From positions 56,321 to 120,320 of the forward strand of contig DATLJB010000052.1 of NCBI GenBank assembly GCA_035539075.1: a stretch of 64,000 bases of DNA, given 5' to 3'. The notes beneath the pieces are model-generated. The model was not told where the DNA came from. It ran no database searches and saw only the letters and a program-made list of their open reading frames with translations. The DNA comes from Dongia_B sp035539075 (GTDB lineage Bacteria; Pseudomonadota; Alphaproteobacteria; Dongiales; Dongiaceae). A program made the translations under genes and the position numbers. This document shows positions 26,684 through 34,612 of the stretch, piece after piece; the first letter of the stretch is position 1, and every line of letters starts with the position of its first letter.

Positions 26684-27371
26684 ACCGCCGGGGCCTGCGG
26701 ATGCTTTCCGCATTCTCAGCTGGAATATCCATTCCGGCATCGGTCCGGATGGCATCTACGACCTCGACCGCGTGATCGCCTTCCTCCAGCGCTACGATGC
26801 GGACATCATCGCCCTGCAGGAGGTGGATTCCCGCGGCAGCACCGGCATCGTCCCGATTGACGCCCTGCGCGGAGCTCTGGGAGAGCATGCGGCCGAGGCA
26901 CGCACCATTGTCGCGCCGGACGGCCATTATGGCCACGTCCTGATCAGCCGGTGGCCCTTTGACATGGTCAATCTGCATGATCTCAGCCGCCCCGGCCGGG
27001 AGCCCAGATGGATGATCGAGGCGCGACTGCACGCCGATGGCACGGAGACAACCGTGGTCGCCACGCACCTAGGCTACCGTTTTGTGGAGAATCGTGCCCA
27101 GGTTCATCGTCTGACGGAGCTCGTGGGCCGGATTTCCGGCAGCATTGTCCTCATGGGAGATTTCAATGACTGGCACCGGCAGGTTCGCCGCCACTTGGCG
27201 AGATATGCTCTGGGAGCGACGACGATCAATACCTTTCCGGCTCGTCGCCCACTTCTGCCGCTGGACTGCATCTTCTGCCGCCCGGCACATTCCCTGACGC
27301 GACACTGGACGGACAGATCGGCTGCGGCGATATCCGATCATCTGCCCATCATCGCCGAAATCCTGCGCTAG
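26676..27371 (+). CDS. endonuclease/exonuclease/phosphatase (EEP) family protein
   Basis: A 231-residue EEP-fold protein. Motifs are ILSWNIHSGIG, DIIALQEVD (metal-binding Glu), THLGYR, LMGDFNDWH (catalytic Asp/Asn) and ISDHLPIIAEI (general base His). The ATG overlaps the end of the PLD-VTT gene by 8 bp, so the two are translationally coupled. The E. coli relative YbhP lies beside cardiolipin synthase ClsB, so the substrate may be a phospholipid-derived phosphodiester rather than DNA. Confidence 0.88.
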   Translation: MIEPPGPADAFRILSWNIHSGIGPDGIYDLDRVIAFLQRYDADIIALQEVDSRGSTGIVPIDALRGALGEHAAEARTIVAPDGHYGHVLISRWPFDMVNLHDLSRPGREPRWMIEARLHADGTETTVVATHLGYRFVENRAQVHRLTELVGRISGSIVLMGDFNDWHRQVRRHLARYALGATTINTFPARRPLLPLDCIFCRPAHSLTRHWTDRSAAAISDHLPIIAEILR

Positions 27372-27786
27372 CCGGCCGGGCCTGAATGCGTTTCTGTCAA
27401 AGACGCCGAACTCTATCAGGCGTTCCACCTGCCGGAGATCGCGTGTACGGCCGTCGACGTCGCGAAAGTAGCACCGGGTGGCATAGCGAGCGAGCGGCTG
27501 GGCTAGGTTCAAACCAAACCGAAATAGGTCCAGGCCAGCAACGCCGTGGCGTTGGCGACGATTGTCACCAGCAGAGCAGAGTCGCCCCAAGGCGCCGGGG
27601 CGACTGGGGCGCCTCCATCTCGCGCACAGAATCATTTCGTTCCGGCAGACCTGCCTGCACCGCCGCACGAGCCGCACCTATATTGCGGAACATCGTTTGC
27701 GAAAGCCGATTGACTCTTCTGATGAAGGAATAACCGCGAAAGCCGCAGCGCGCCAATTCCCCCACCTCGCCGAAGGACGAACCAAA
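27372..27786. other. intergenic region, no gene seen
   Basis: 415 bp between the EEP gene and the SDR. On the minus strand a short hydrophobic stretch ending LLAWTYFGLV-stop could be the remnant of a small membrane-protein gene, but it has no start and is not called. Confidence 0.4.
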
Positions 27787-28659
27787 ATGATCACCGATCC
27801 CCGAAAAGACGCCCCGCGCCCCCCGCAAGTAAGGCAGCAGCAGGAAGCGCCGGGCAAGACCGCCAAGATGCACCCCAAGCCGGATCACGGCGAAGAGAGC
27901 TATAAGGGGAGCGGCAGGCTTGAAGGACGGATTGCCCTTATTACCGGCGCCGATTCCGGTATCGGCCGCGCCGTCGCTATCGCTTTTGCCCGGGAAGGAG
28001 CCGACCTGCTGCTCTCTTATTACAACGAGCACGACGATGCGAAGGAAACAGCGGCCTGGGTGAAGAAGGCAGGTCGACGGGTCCTAGTCGCTCCGGGCGA
28101 TATCAAGGATGAAAAGCATTGCCAAGCCCTGGTGAAGCAAGCCGTGGCAGAGCTCGGTTCCATTGACATCCTGGTCAATAACGCGGCGCACCAACGCAGC
28201 TTCAACGACCTTGAGGATATCACCGCTGAAGAGTGGGATGTAACCTTCCGCACGAACATCTACAGCATGTTCTTTCTCTCCAAAGCCGCTGTTTCCCATA
28301 TGAGGCCCGGCAGCGCGATCATCAATACGAGTTCCATCAACGCCAAGAATCCGAACGCGCATCTGCTGCCTTATGCAACGACGAAAGGCGCCATCGCCAA
28401 TTTTACGGCTGGTCTCGCCGGACTGGTCGCCTCGAAGGGCATTCGCGTCAATGCGGTCGCGCCGGGACCGATCTGGACACCCCTCATCCCATCGACCATG
28501 CCGGAAGAAGCGGTGGAGAATTTCGGCAAGAACACGCCCCTTGGGCGCGCCGGGCAGCCGGCTGAGCTGGCGCCCGCTTATGTCATGCTTGCTTCGCATG
28601 AAGCGAGCTATATCAGCGGTGCGCTTATCCCCGTGACCGGCGGAAGGCCCATGCTTTAG
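27787..28659 (+). CDS. SDR family oxidoreductase
   Basis: A 290-residue short-chain dehydrogenase of the extended-N-terminus type (YghA/YhdF-like). About 40 polar residues lead to the NAD(P) motif ITGADSGIGRAVA, NNAAHQ, the catalytic Ser in NTSSINAKN, Tyr-x3-Lys in YATTKGA, and PGPIWTPL. It probably reduces aldehydes or sugars; the substrate cannot be read from sequence. The ATG at 27787 is preceded by GAAGGA; the long upstream frame is non-conserved. A small hairpin terminator follows. Confidence 0.9.
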   Translation: MITDPRKDAPRPPQVRQQQEAPGKTAKMHPKPDHGEESYKGSGRLEGRIALITGADSGIGRAVAIAFAREGADLLLSYYNEHDDAKETAAWVKKAGRRVLVAPGDIKDEKHCQALVKQAVAELGSIDILVNNAAHQRSFNDLEDITAEEWDVTFRTNIYSMFFLSKAAVSHMRPGSAIINTSSINAKNPNAHLLPYATTKGAIANFTAGLAGLVASKGIRVNAVAPGPIWTPLIPSTMPEEAVENFGKNTPLGRAGQPAELAPAYVMLASHEASYISGALIPVTGGRPML

Positions 28660-28661
28660 CG

Positions 28662-28681
28662 AGGCGAGGCTTCGCCTTTCT
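28662..28681 (+). terminator. short hairpin terminator after the SDR gene
   Basis: GGCGA / TCGCC stem followed by TTTCTT, immediately after the stop codon. Confidence 0.5.
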
Positions 28682-28917
28682 TCGCACGGCGCAGAAGCAA
28701 AGCATTTCTGCGCTGGAGGCCTCGACGCTCCCTGCAACTTTCTCAAGCATGCCTCCCGCCGTAATCGCGTCGAAAAGCCCGATAATGGTAAGGAATGCCA
28801 GCGAAGCCTGCCTGCCTGTCTCCCTCCTTACCGCCATTCTTAACTTTTCCAGGAACCTTCAGTCCGCCTCCTTCATTGTTGGCCTAGCTGCGCAGAACCT
28901 GATCACGGGACTGTCTC

Positions 28918-29367
28918 ATGCAAGAGAACCATCCTCGCTCTACAGCCAGCATCGCCAGACATCCGATCCATCCCATGCTGGTGCCTTTTCCCATCGTCTG
29001 CTTTATCGGTGCCTTGCTGACCGATATTGCCTATTGGCGAACTGCCGAGATGATGTGGTCGGACTTCTCTGCCTGGCTGCTCACTGCAGGGCTATTCATG
29101 GGCGGTCTTGCCGCCATTGCCGGATTGGCCGACTTTCTCGGCGATCGTCTGGTGCGCAGGCAAAAATATGCCTGGATCCATATGATCGGCAATGCCATCG
29201 CCTGGCTGCTCGCGCTGCTCAACGCCTTCGTTCACACGCGGGATGCCTGGACCTCGGTTGTCCCGACCGGCCTCATCTTCTCGGCGGTGGTGGTGGCGAT
29301 TATCCTGTTCACCGGCTGGTTGGGCGGTGCTTTGGTTTACCGCCACCATATCGGAATGACGGAATAG
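28918..29367 (+). CDS. DUF2231 membrane protein
   Basis: A 149-residue protein with four membrane helices. It starts with the family motif ARHPIHPMLVPFPIVCFIGALLTD and includes GLADFLGDR. DUF2231 proteins are often encoded beside sorbosone dehydrogenase-like or cytochrome-type exported oxidoreductases, as here, and may be their membrane partner. The stop codon overlaps the Shine-Dalgarno of the next gene, so the two are coupled. GGAAC-N17-CATT at 28852-28877 is a weak stress-promoter candidate. Confidence 0.85.
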   Translation: MQENHPRSTASIARHPIHPMLVPFPIVCFIGALLTDIAYWRTAEMMWSDFSAWLLTAGLFMGGLAAIAGLADFLGDRLVRRQKYAWIHMIGNAIAWLLALLNAFVHTRDAWTSVVPTGLIFSAVVVAIILFTGWLGGALVYRHHIGMTE

Positions 29368-29377
29368 GAGTTCCCGG

Positions 29378-30721
29378 GTGATGCCTTTCGACAAGCTCCA
29401 CAGACTGTTTGCCGTTTATACGCTGGCACTGTTCGGTGCCGTGGCATTAGCCGGCTGCCGCGACGACGGCGGCGATCCGCGCGCGGAAATCGGCCCCAAC
29501 CCCAAGCTCCCCGAACTGCAGCAATACTTGTTCCCGCCGATGCATCTCGCTTCCGTCGTCGGCTGGAAAAATGGCGAGACGCCGACCGTCCCGCAGGGAT
29601 TGCAGATAAAACCGCTTGCAACAGGCCTGGCGCATCCGCGTTCTCTCTATGTGCTGCCAAACGGCGATATTCTGGTTGTCGAATCGAAGGCGCCCGGTAA
29701 CGAGCCGATCAAGCGCCCCAAGGACCTGGTGATGGGATGGGTCGAATCGCTCGCTACATCGGGCGGGAGCGACGATAAGCCATCGAACCGCATCACGCTG
29801 TTACGCGACGCGGATGGGGACGGCGTGCCGGAGCAGCAGACAGTTTTCCTCGATCACCTGAAATCGCCCTTCGGTGTCGCACTCGTCGGCAACGACCTTT
29901 ACGTCGCCGATACCGATGCGATCATGCATTACAGCTATACGCCTGGGGAGACGAAGATCACCTCGCCCGGAACGGTGCTGACCGAATTGCCGGGAGGGCC
30001 GATCGACCACCACTGGACGAAAAGCCTGGTAGCAAGCCGTGACGGGTCCCTGCTCTATGTCGGCGTCGGCTCGAATAGCAACATCACCGAGAACGGCATT
30101 CAAGCGGAGAAGGGCCGGGCCGCGATCTGGGAGGTCGACCGGGCGACCGGCCGCTCGCGGATCTTCGCCAGCGGGCTTCGCAATCCGAATGGGCTGAGTT
30201 GGGAGCCTCAGTCAGGCGCGCTCTGGGCCGTCGTCAATGAACGCGACGAACTTGGACCCGATCTGGTGCCCGATTACATGACGTCGGTGAAAGACGGCGC
30301 CTTCTATGGATGGCCCTATAGCTATTACGGGCAGCATGTCGATCCTCGGGTCATGCCGCAGCGGCCGGACCTGGTCGCAAAGGCGATTGCCCCTGATTAT
30401 GCCCTGAGCTCCCACGTCGCCCCCCTCGGCTTGACCTTTTATACCGGCACCAATCTGCCCGCGAATTATCGCGACGGCGCTTTTGTCGGGGAGCATGGAA
30501 GCTGGGATCGTCCCCAACTCAATGGCTACAAGGTCGTTTTCGTGCCTTTCAGCAACGGCCGCCCGGACGGCATGGCGCAAGATGTCGTAACCGGCTTTCT
30601 GAACGCCGATAATGAGGCGCGTGGCCGGCCTGTCGGATTGGCGATCGACAAGACCGGCGCTCTGCTGATTGCGGATGATGTCGGCAATACCGTCTGGCGG
30701 GTGACGGCTGCCGGTAAGTAG
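29378..30721 (+). CDS. sorbosone dehydrogenase-like PQQ-type lipoprotein
   Basis: A 447-residue exported lipoprotein. The signal peptide ends in the lipobox LAGC (about residue 27). It is followed by a six-bladed propeller of the glucose/sorbosone dehydrogenase family: LAHPRSLYVLPNGDILVVE, FASGLRNPNGLSWEP, VGEHGSWDRPQLNGYKV and GRPVGLAIDKTGALLIADD. Family members oxidise aldoses or sorbosone with PQQ and donate to the respiratory chain. AGGAG overlaps the DUF2231 stop; GTG at 29378 and ATG at 29381 are both possible starts. No PQQ synthesis genes are in the window. Confidence 0.87.
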   Translation: MMPFDKLHRLFAVYTLALFGAVALAGCRDDGGDPRAEIGPNPKLPELQQYLFPPMHLASVVGWKNGETPTVPQGLQIKPLATGLAHPRSLYVLPNGDILVVESKAPGNEPIKRPKDLVMGWVESLATSGGSDDKPSNRITLLRDADGDGVPEQQTVFLDHLKSPFGVALVGNDLYVADTDAIMHYSYTPGETKITSPGTVLTELPGGPIDHHWTKSLVASRDGSLLYVGVGSNSNITENGIQAEKGRAAIWEVDRATGRSRIFASGLRNPNGLSWEPQSGALWAVVNERDELGPDLVPDYMTSVKDGAFYGWPYSYYGQHVDPRVMPQRPDLVAKAIAPDYALSSHVAPLGLTFYTGTNLPANYRDGAFVGEHGSWDRPQLNGYKVVFVPFSNGRPDGMAQDVVTGFLNADNEARGRPVGLAIDKTGALLIADDVGNTVWRVTAAGK

Positions 30722-30788
30722 GCAAGGGGAGCGTCTATCTCCCGCCAGTTCCTTTCATGCACAGCAGCGTCAGGTCGAGCTGGAACGC

Positions 30789-31355
30789 TCAACCGCGCGG
30801 CTTCAGCAAGAGGCCGAATAGGATCGCCATGCAGCCCTGGAAGGTGAGGTCGACCGCCAGGAGCAGGCCGAACACCCACAGGCCGCTCACCGGCCAGCCA
30901 ATAGCGACCACCAGTCCGGCCAATATGGTGACGATGCCGCCAAGGGCAATCCAGCGGCGTCCTGGTCCGGCCGCCGCGGCAAGGGCAACCAATATCCGGA
31001 AAAGGCCGGCCGCGATCAGCATGATGCCGAAGAGCAGCGTCAAGGTCGCCGATGCCAATACCGGATTGACCAAGGCAATAACCCCGCCGACCGAATAGAG
31101 CAATCCGCTGAGCAGCCAGAAAGAACCGCGCGCCCAGCCTTTCACCTTCAGGGCGTGAATCATTTGCGAAATGCCGCCGATCAGCATGACGGCGCCGATG
31201 AAGAAAATGGAAACCAGGGTAGCCGCAAAAAGATTGCCGAGCGCGACGACGCCGGCGATCAGCAGAACGACACCCAGGATGACGAACCAGAGCCAGATTG
31301 CCCCGGCATGGCGAAATGGCGTGTCCGGGCCGGGCGGCGATGTCACGTCATGCAT
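30789..31355 (-). CDS. hdeD: HdeD family membrane protein
   Basis: A 188-residue protein with six predicted helices in a repeated two-unit arrangement, including GAVMLIGGISQMIHALKVKG and SGLLYSVGGVIALVNPVLA, which are typical HdeD/DUF308 sequence. HdeD is linked to acid resistance and, in mobile heat-resistance islands, accompanies ClpK. It starts 20 bp after the stop of the ClpG/ClpK-like gene on the same strand, so they are probably co-transcribed. Confidence 0.88.
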   Translation of the reverse strand: MHDVTSPPGPDTPFRHAGAIWLWFVILGVVLLIAGVVALGNLFAATLVSIFFIGAVMLIGGISQMIHALKVKGWARGSFWLLSGLLYSVGGVIALVNPVLASATLTLLFGIMLIAAGLFRILVALAAAAGPGRRWIALGGIVTILAGLVVAIGWPVSGLWVFGLLLAVDLTFQGCMAILFGLLLKPRG

Positions 31356-31375
31356 CAGCTATCGCTCCCCACTTT

Positions 31376-34231
31376 TCACGCCGACTTGGCGTGGTTTCCG
31401 GTCTTTCGTCCCTTGGCAGACTTCTGCGATCCGCTGGGGGCCGCCGTCGGCTCGTCGGCGGATCCTGAATTGGCGCCAGCCCCATCTTTGACCGCTCTTG
31501 TCTTGGACGAGTTCACGATACTGCCGGGCTTCGCATGTTCGGCCGCGGCGGTGACCGCGAAGGTCACCTCGTTCTTCGTCTTGTCATAGCCGCATGACAC
31601 CATGCTGCCTTCGGCGATCTCGCCACGCAACATGCCCTTGGCAAGCTTGGTCTCAACGGACTGACGGATTTGCCGCTTCAATTCCCGCGCGCCGAATTCG
31701 GGCTGATAGCCGATATCCGCCAAGTGGTCGACGAGGCTTTCCTCGAAAGCGAGATTGATATCCTGCCCATGCGCCAATTTGCGGACGACCTCCAATTGCA
31801 TGCGGACGATCGACTTGATCTGCTCCCGGTCGAGGGCATGGAAGATGATGATTTCGTCGATGCGATTGAGAAATTCCGGCCGAAAATGCTGACGCAGGGC
31901 GCCCATCACCCGGCCGCGTATATCCTCTTCGCCTTTTTCCCGAGAGACGAAGCCCAGCGGCTGGCGCCGTTGCATGATGACATCGGAAGCCAGATTGCTG
32001 GTAGCGATGATCAGCGTATTGGTGAAATCGACGACACGTCCCTTCCCATCCGTGAGCCGCCCATCGTCGAAGACCTGCAGCAGCACGTTATAGACATCGG
32101 GATGGGCCTTCTCGATCTCGTCGAGCAGGATAACGCTATAGGGCCGCCGGCGAACCCGTTCCGTCAACTGCCCACCCTCCTCATAGCCGACATAACCCGG
32201 GGGTGCGCCGATCAGGCGCGCGACGGCATGACGCTCCATGTATTCGCTCATGTCGATGCGCAGGATCGCGTCCTCATCCCCGAACACCACCTCCGCCAGT
32301 GCCTTGGCGAGCTCCGTCTTGCCGACGCCGGTCGGGCCCAGGAAAAGAAAATTGGCGATCGGCCGGTTACCCTGCTGCAATCCCGCACGGGACAGGCGAA
32401 CGGCATCGCTGACGGCCCGGATCGCCTCCTCCTGGCCCACGACACGCTCGTGCAGGCGCTCCTCCATTTTGAGAAGCTTGACCTTCTCCGCTTCAGTGAG
32501 GTCGGTCACGGGTATGCCGGTGATCTTCGAGACGACTTCGGCAATGTCCGATACCTCGACTTCGGCGGTGGTCGAGCCGGTCTTCTGCTTCCAGCGATCG
32601 GTTCCCTCGGTCAGGGCCTTGGTTTTGGCGGTGATCTGCTCCTCGAAACTCTTCGCGCGATCGAATTGCTTGCGCGAACTGGCATAGGCCTGCTCCCGCG
32701 CTAGCTGGGCGATCTCCGATTCAAGTTCCTGGATTTCGAGGGGCCGCGAGGTGGTCGAGAGATGCACCCGCGCCGCTGCCTGGTCGATCAGATCAATCGC
32801 TTTGTCCGGTAGGAAACGGCCGCTGATATAGCGGTCGGACAATTCCGCCGCCGCCACGAAGGCCTCATCCTGGATGGTCACCTTATGATGCGCTTCGAGC
32901 CGGTCGCGCAAGCCGCGGAGAATATTGATGGTCTGCTCAACCGAGGGCTCAGCGACGAAGACCGGCTGGAACCGTCGCTCCAGCGCCGCGTCCTTTTCGA
33001 TATATTTCTGGTATTCGTTCAGGGTCGTGGCGCCGATGAGATTCATCTCGCCGCGCGCCATGGCCGGCTTGAAGACGTTGGCGATATCGAGACCGCCTTC
33101 CCCACCACCCTGACCTGCACCGACAATGGTGTGCACCTCGTCGATGAACAGGACCAGGCTGTCGCGCTCCGCCGCGATTTCATCCATCGTCTGCTTGACG
33201 CGCTCCTCGAAGTCGCCGCGATACTTCGCACCGGCAACCAGCGAGTTGATGTTGAGCTCGATCAGCCGCTTGTCCCGCAGCACCTCGGGCACATCGCCAT
33301 TGATGATGCGCTGCGCCAGGCCTTCAACGATCGCGGTCTTGCCGACACCGGGCTCACCGATCAGCACAGGGTTATTCTTCTTGCGCCGCGCCAGCACCTC
33401 GATTGTGGTTTCGACCTCCTTGGAGCGTCCGATCACCGGATCCAGCTTGCCGTCGGCCGCCAGTCGGGTGAGATCGCGGCTGTATTTGTCGAGGGTGGGG
33501 GTGTTGCTGGGAACCTCGACTTTTCCTTCTTTGGCACCTTTGCCGACCACCCGCAAGGTCTGCTGCCGGATCGATTGCGGCGTCAGCCCATATTTGCCGA
33601 GCAGGTTGCCGGCGACGCTATCCGGTACGGCGGCAAGGCCGATCAGCAGATGCTCGGGCCCGACATAGCTGTGTCCCATTTCGCGCGACGCCATGAAGGC
33701 ATGTTCCAGCGCGCTTTTCACGCGTGGCGAAATGCCAATGGCGGTGTCCTGGCCGGGAGCTTCCGCGGTTCCCTTCTGCGCGTTCTGATCTATGTAGCCG
33801 CGCAGGTCGTCCGGCGAGATCTTGAACTGCTTGAGGATGGTCTTCACGAGATCACTTTCGGTGAGCTCGTACAGCAGGTGCTCGGAATCCACATCCCGCT
33901 TTCCGAACTGGACCGCGCGCTCGGCGGCGCGTTGCAGGGTCTCTCTGGCCTTTTCACTGAAATATTGCGCGAGATCGACGCCATGCTGATCGCCTGGGCG
34001 GGTCCCCCGGCGCGGGCGCGGCGCGGAAAGATCGACATCTTCCGTTACCCGATCGTCGGCCAGGTCGCTGCCGAACAAGGCTTCAAAGGGCGAAATCTGC
34101 CGCTGATGACGCGTCAATTGGGCGTAGTGGAAATCGCAGACATCGAGCTGTCTCTGCCGGCGATTCTGCAGGACAGCCACCCGGACCGTCGCAGGACGTA
34201 CACCACAGATATCGCAAAACCCTTGGGCCAT
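31376..34231 (-). CDS. ClpG/ClpK-like AAA+ disaggregase
   Basis: A 951-residue two-ring Clp ATPase. It begins with a Cys/His zinc-finger-like N1 domain (CDICG, then CDFHY, residues about 5-35), followed by a Clp N domain, AAA1 (GEPGVGKTAIVEG, LFIDEVHTIVGAG), a short middle domain, and AAA2 (LGPTGVGKTELAKAL, VILLDEIEKAHP). It ends in a polar Ala/Lys/Ser-rich tail. The N1 zinc motif, length and adjacent hdeD match the ClpG/ClpK disaggregases of heat-resistance islands better than ClpB or ClpC. I see no obvious ClpP-binding loop. The ATG at 34231 has AGAGGA upstream. Confidence 0.85.
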   Translation of the reverse strand: MAQGFCDICGVRPATVRVAVLQNRRQRQLDVCDFHYAQLTRHQRQISPFEALFGSDLADDRVTEDVDLSAPRPRRGTRPGDQHGVDLAQYFSEKARETLQRAAERAVQFGKRDVDSEHLLYELTESDLVKTILKQFKISPDDLRGYIDQNAQKGTAEAPGQDTAIGISPRVKSALEHAFMASREMGHSYVGPEHLLIGLAAVPDSVAGNLLGKYGLTPQSIRQQTLRVVGKGAKEGKVEVPSNTPTLDKYSRDLTRLAADGKLDPVIGRSKEVETTIEVLARRKKNNPVLIGEPGVGKTAIVEGLAQRIINGDVPEVLRDKRLIELNINSLVAGAKYRGDFEERVKQTMDEIAAERDSLVLFIDEVHTIVGAGQGGGEGGLDIANVFKPAMARGEMNLIGATTLNEYQKYIEKDAALERRFQPVFVAEPSVEQTINILRGLRDRLEAHHKVTIQDEAFVAAAELSDRYISGRFLPDKAIDLIDQAAARVHLSTTSRPLEIQELESEIAQLAREQAYASSRKQFDRAKSFEEQITAKTKALTEGTDRWKQKTGSTTAEVEVSDIAEVVSKITGIPVTDLTEAEKVKLLKMEERLHERVVGQEEAIRAVSDAVRLSRAGLQQGNRPIANFLFLGPTGVGKTELAKALAEVVFGDEDAILRIDMSEYMERHAVARLIGAPPGYVGYEEGGQLTERVRRRPYSVILLDEIEKAHPDVYNVLLQVFDDGRLTDGKGRVVDFTNTLIIATSNLASDVIMQRRQPLGFVSREKGEEDIRGRVMGALRQHFRPEFLNRIDEIIIFHALDREQIKSIVRMQLEVVRKLAHGQDINLAFEESLVDHLADIGYQPEFGARELKRQIRQSVETKLAKGMLRGEIAEGSMVSCGYDKTKNEVTFAVTAAAEHAKPGSIVNSSKTRAVKDGAGANSGSADEPTAAPSGSQKSAKGRKTGNHAKSA

Positions 34232-34293
34232 GATCATTCCTCTGCAAAAGAGACCATCCGCATGAGATGTGTCATTGGACGGCGATTGATCTC

Positions 34294-34356
34294 CTAGAGC
34301 CGGATCGAATTGAAGTGGCAGCCCATCTGCTTCCACTTAAGGCCATCGCGCTCTAG
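34294..34356. repeat. palindromic intergenic element upstream of clpG
   Basis: Outer arms CTAGAGC / GCTCTAG and inner arms AAGTGG / CCACTT form a long imperfect hairpin. The layout resembles short palindromic repeats common between rhizobial genes, but no second copy is seen in this window. Confidence 0.4.
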
Positions 34357-34578
34357 ACTGACGGCAGGCGCCACATCGCTTGAAAAAAGGGAGAATGAAG
34401 CGGCCAACTCGGATGACCGGATCGTGCCGCGGACGACCTACGCACAGAGCCATGCTATGCCTCTACGACACCGGCTGCAATCAAAAGCAGAACCGCACAC
34501 AGGCAGTCAGGCCGCCTTGCCGAAGCCTACCGGACGGCTTGCATCCAAAGCCGCCCCGTCAATCGATGCACCTCTGTC

Positions 34579-34610
34579 GTCACGCATCCTTCATGAGAAG
34601 AATGCGTGAC
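34579..34610 (-). terminator. hairpin ending the fdo-sel operon
   Basis: A 9-bp stem (GTCACGCAT / ATGCGTGAC), one mismatch, then four more pairs (CTTC / GAAG) and a 4-base loop. It sits directly after the selB stop and 27 bp after the 3' end of tRNA-Sec. There is no U-run, but its position fits an operon end. Confidence 0.6.
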
Positions 34611-34612
34611 CG

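Noticed and set aside
27565..27680. Minus-strand hydrophobic tail ending LLAWTYFGLV
   Set aside because: No start codon or Shine-Dalgarno, and an in-frame stop shortly upstream; at most a remnant.
32885..34297. Long plus-strand open frame opposite the Clp ATPase gene
   Set aside because: It mirrors the clp codon pattern and has no recognisable domain.
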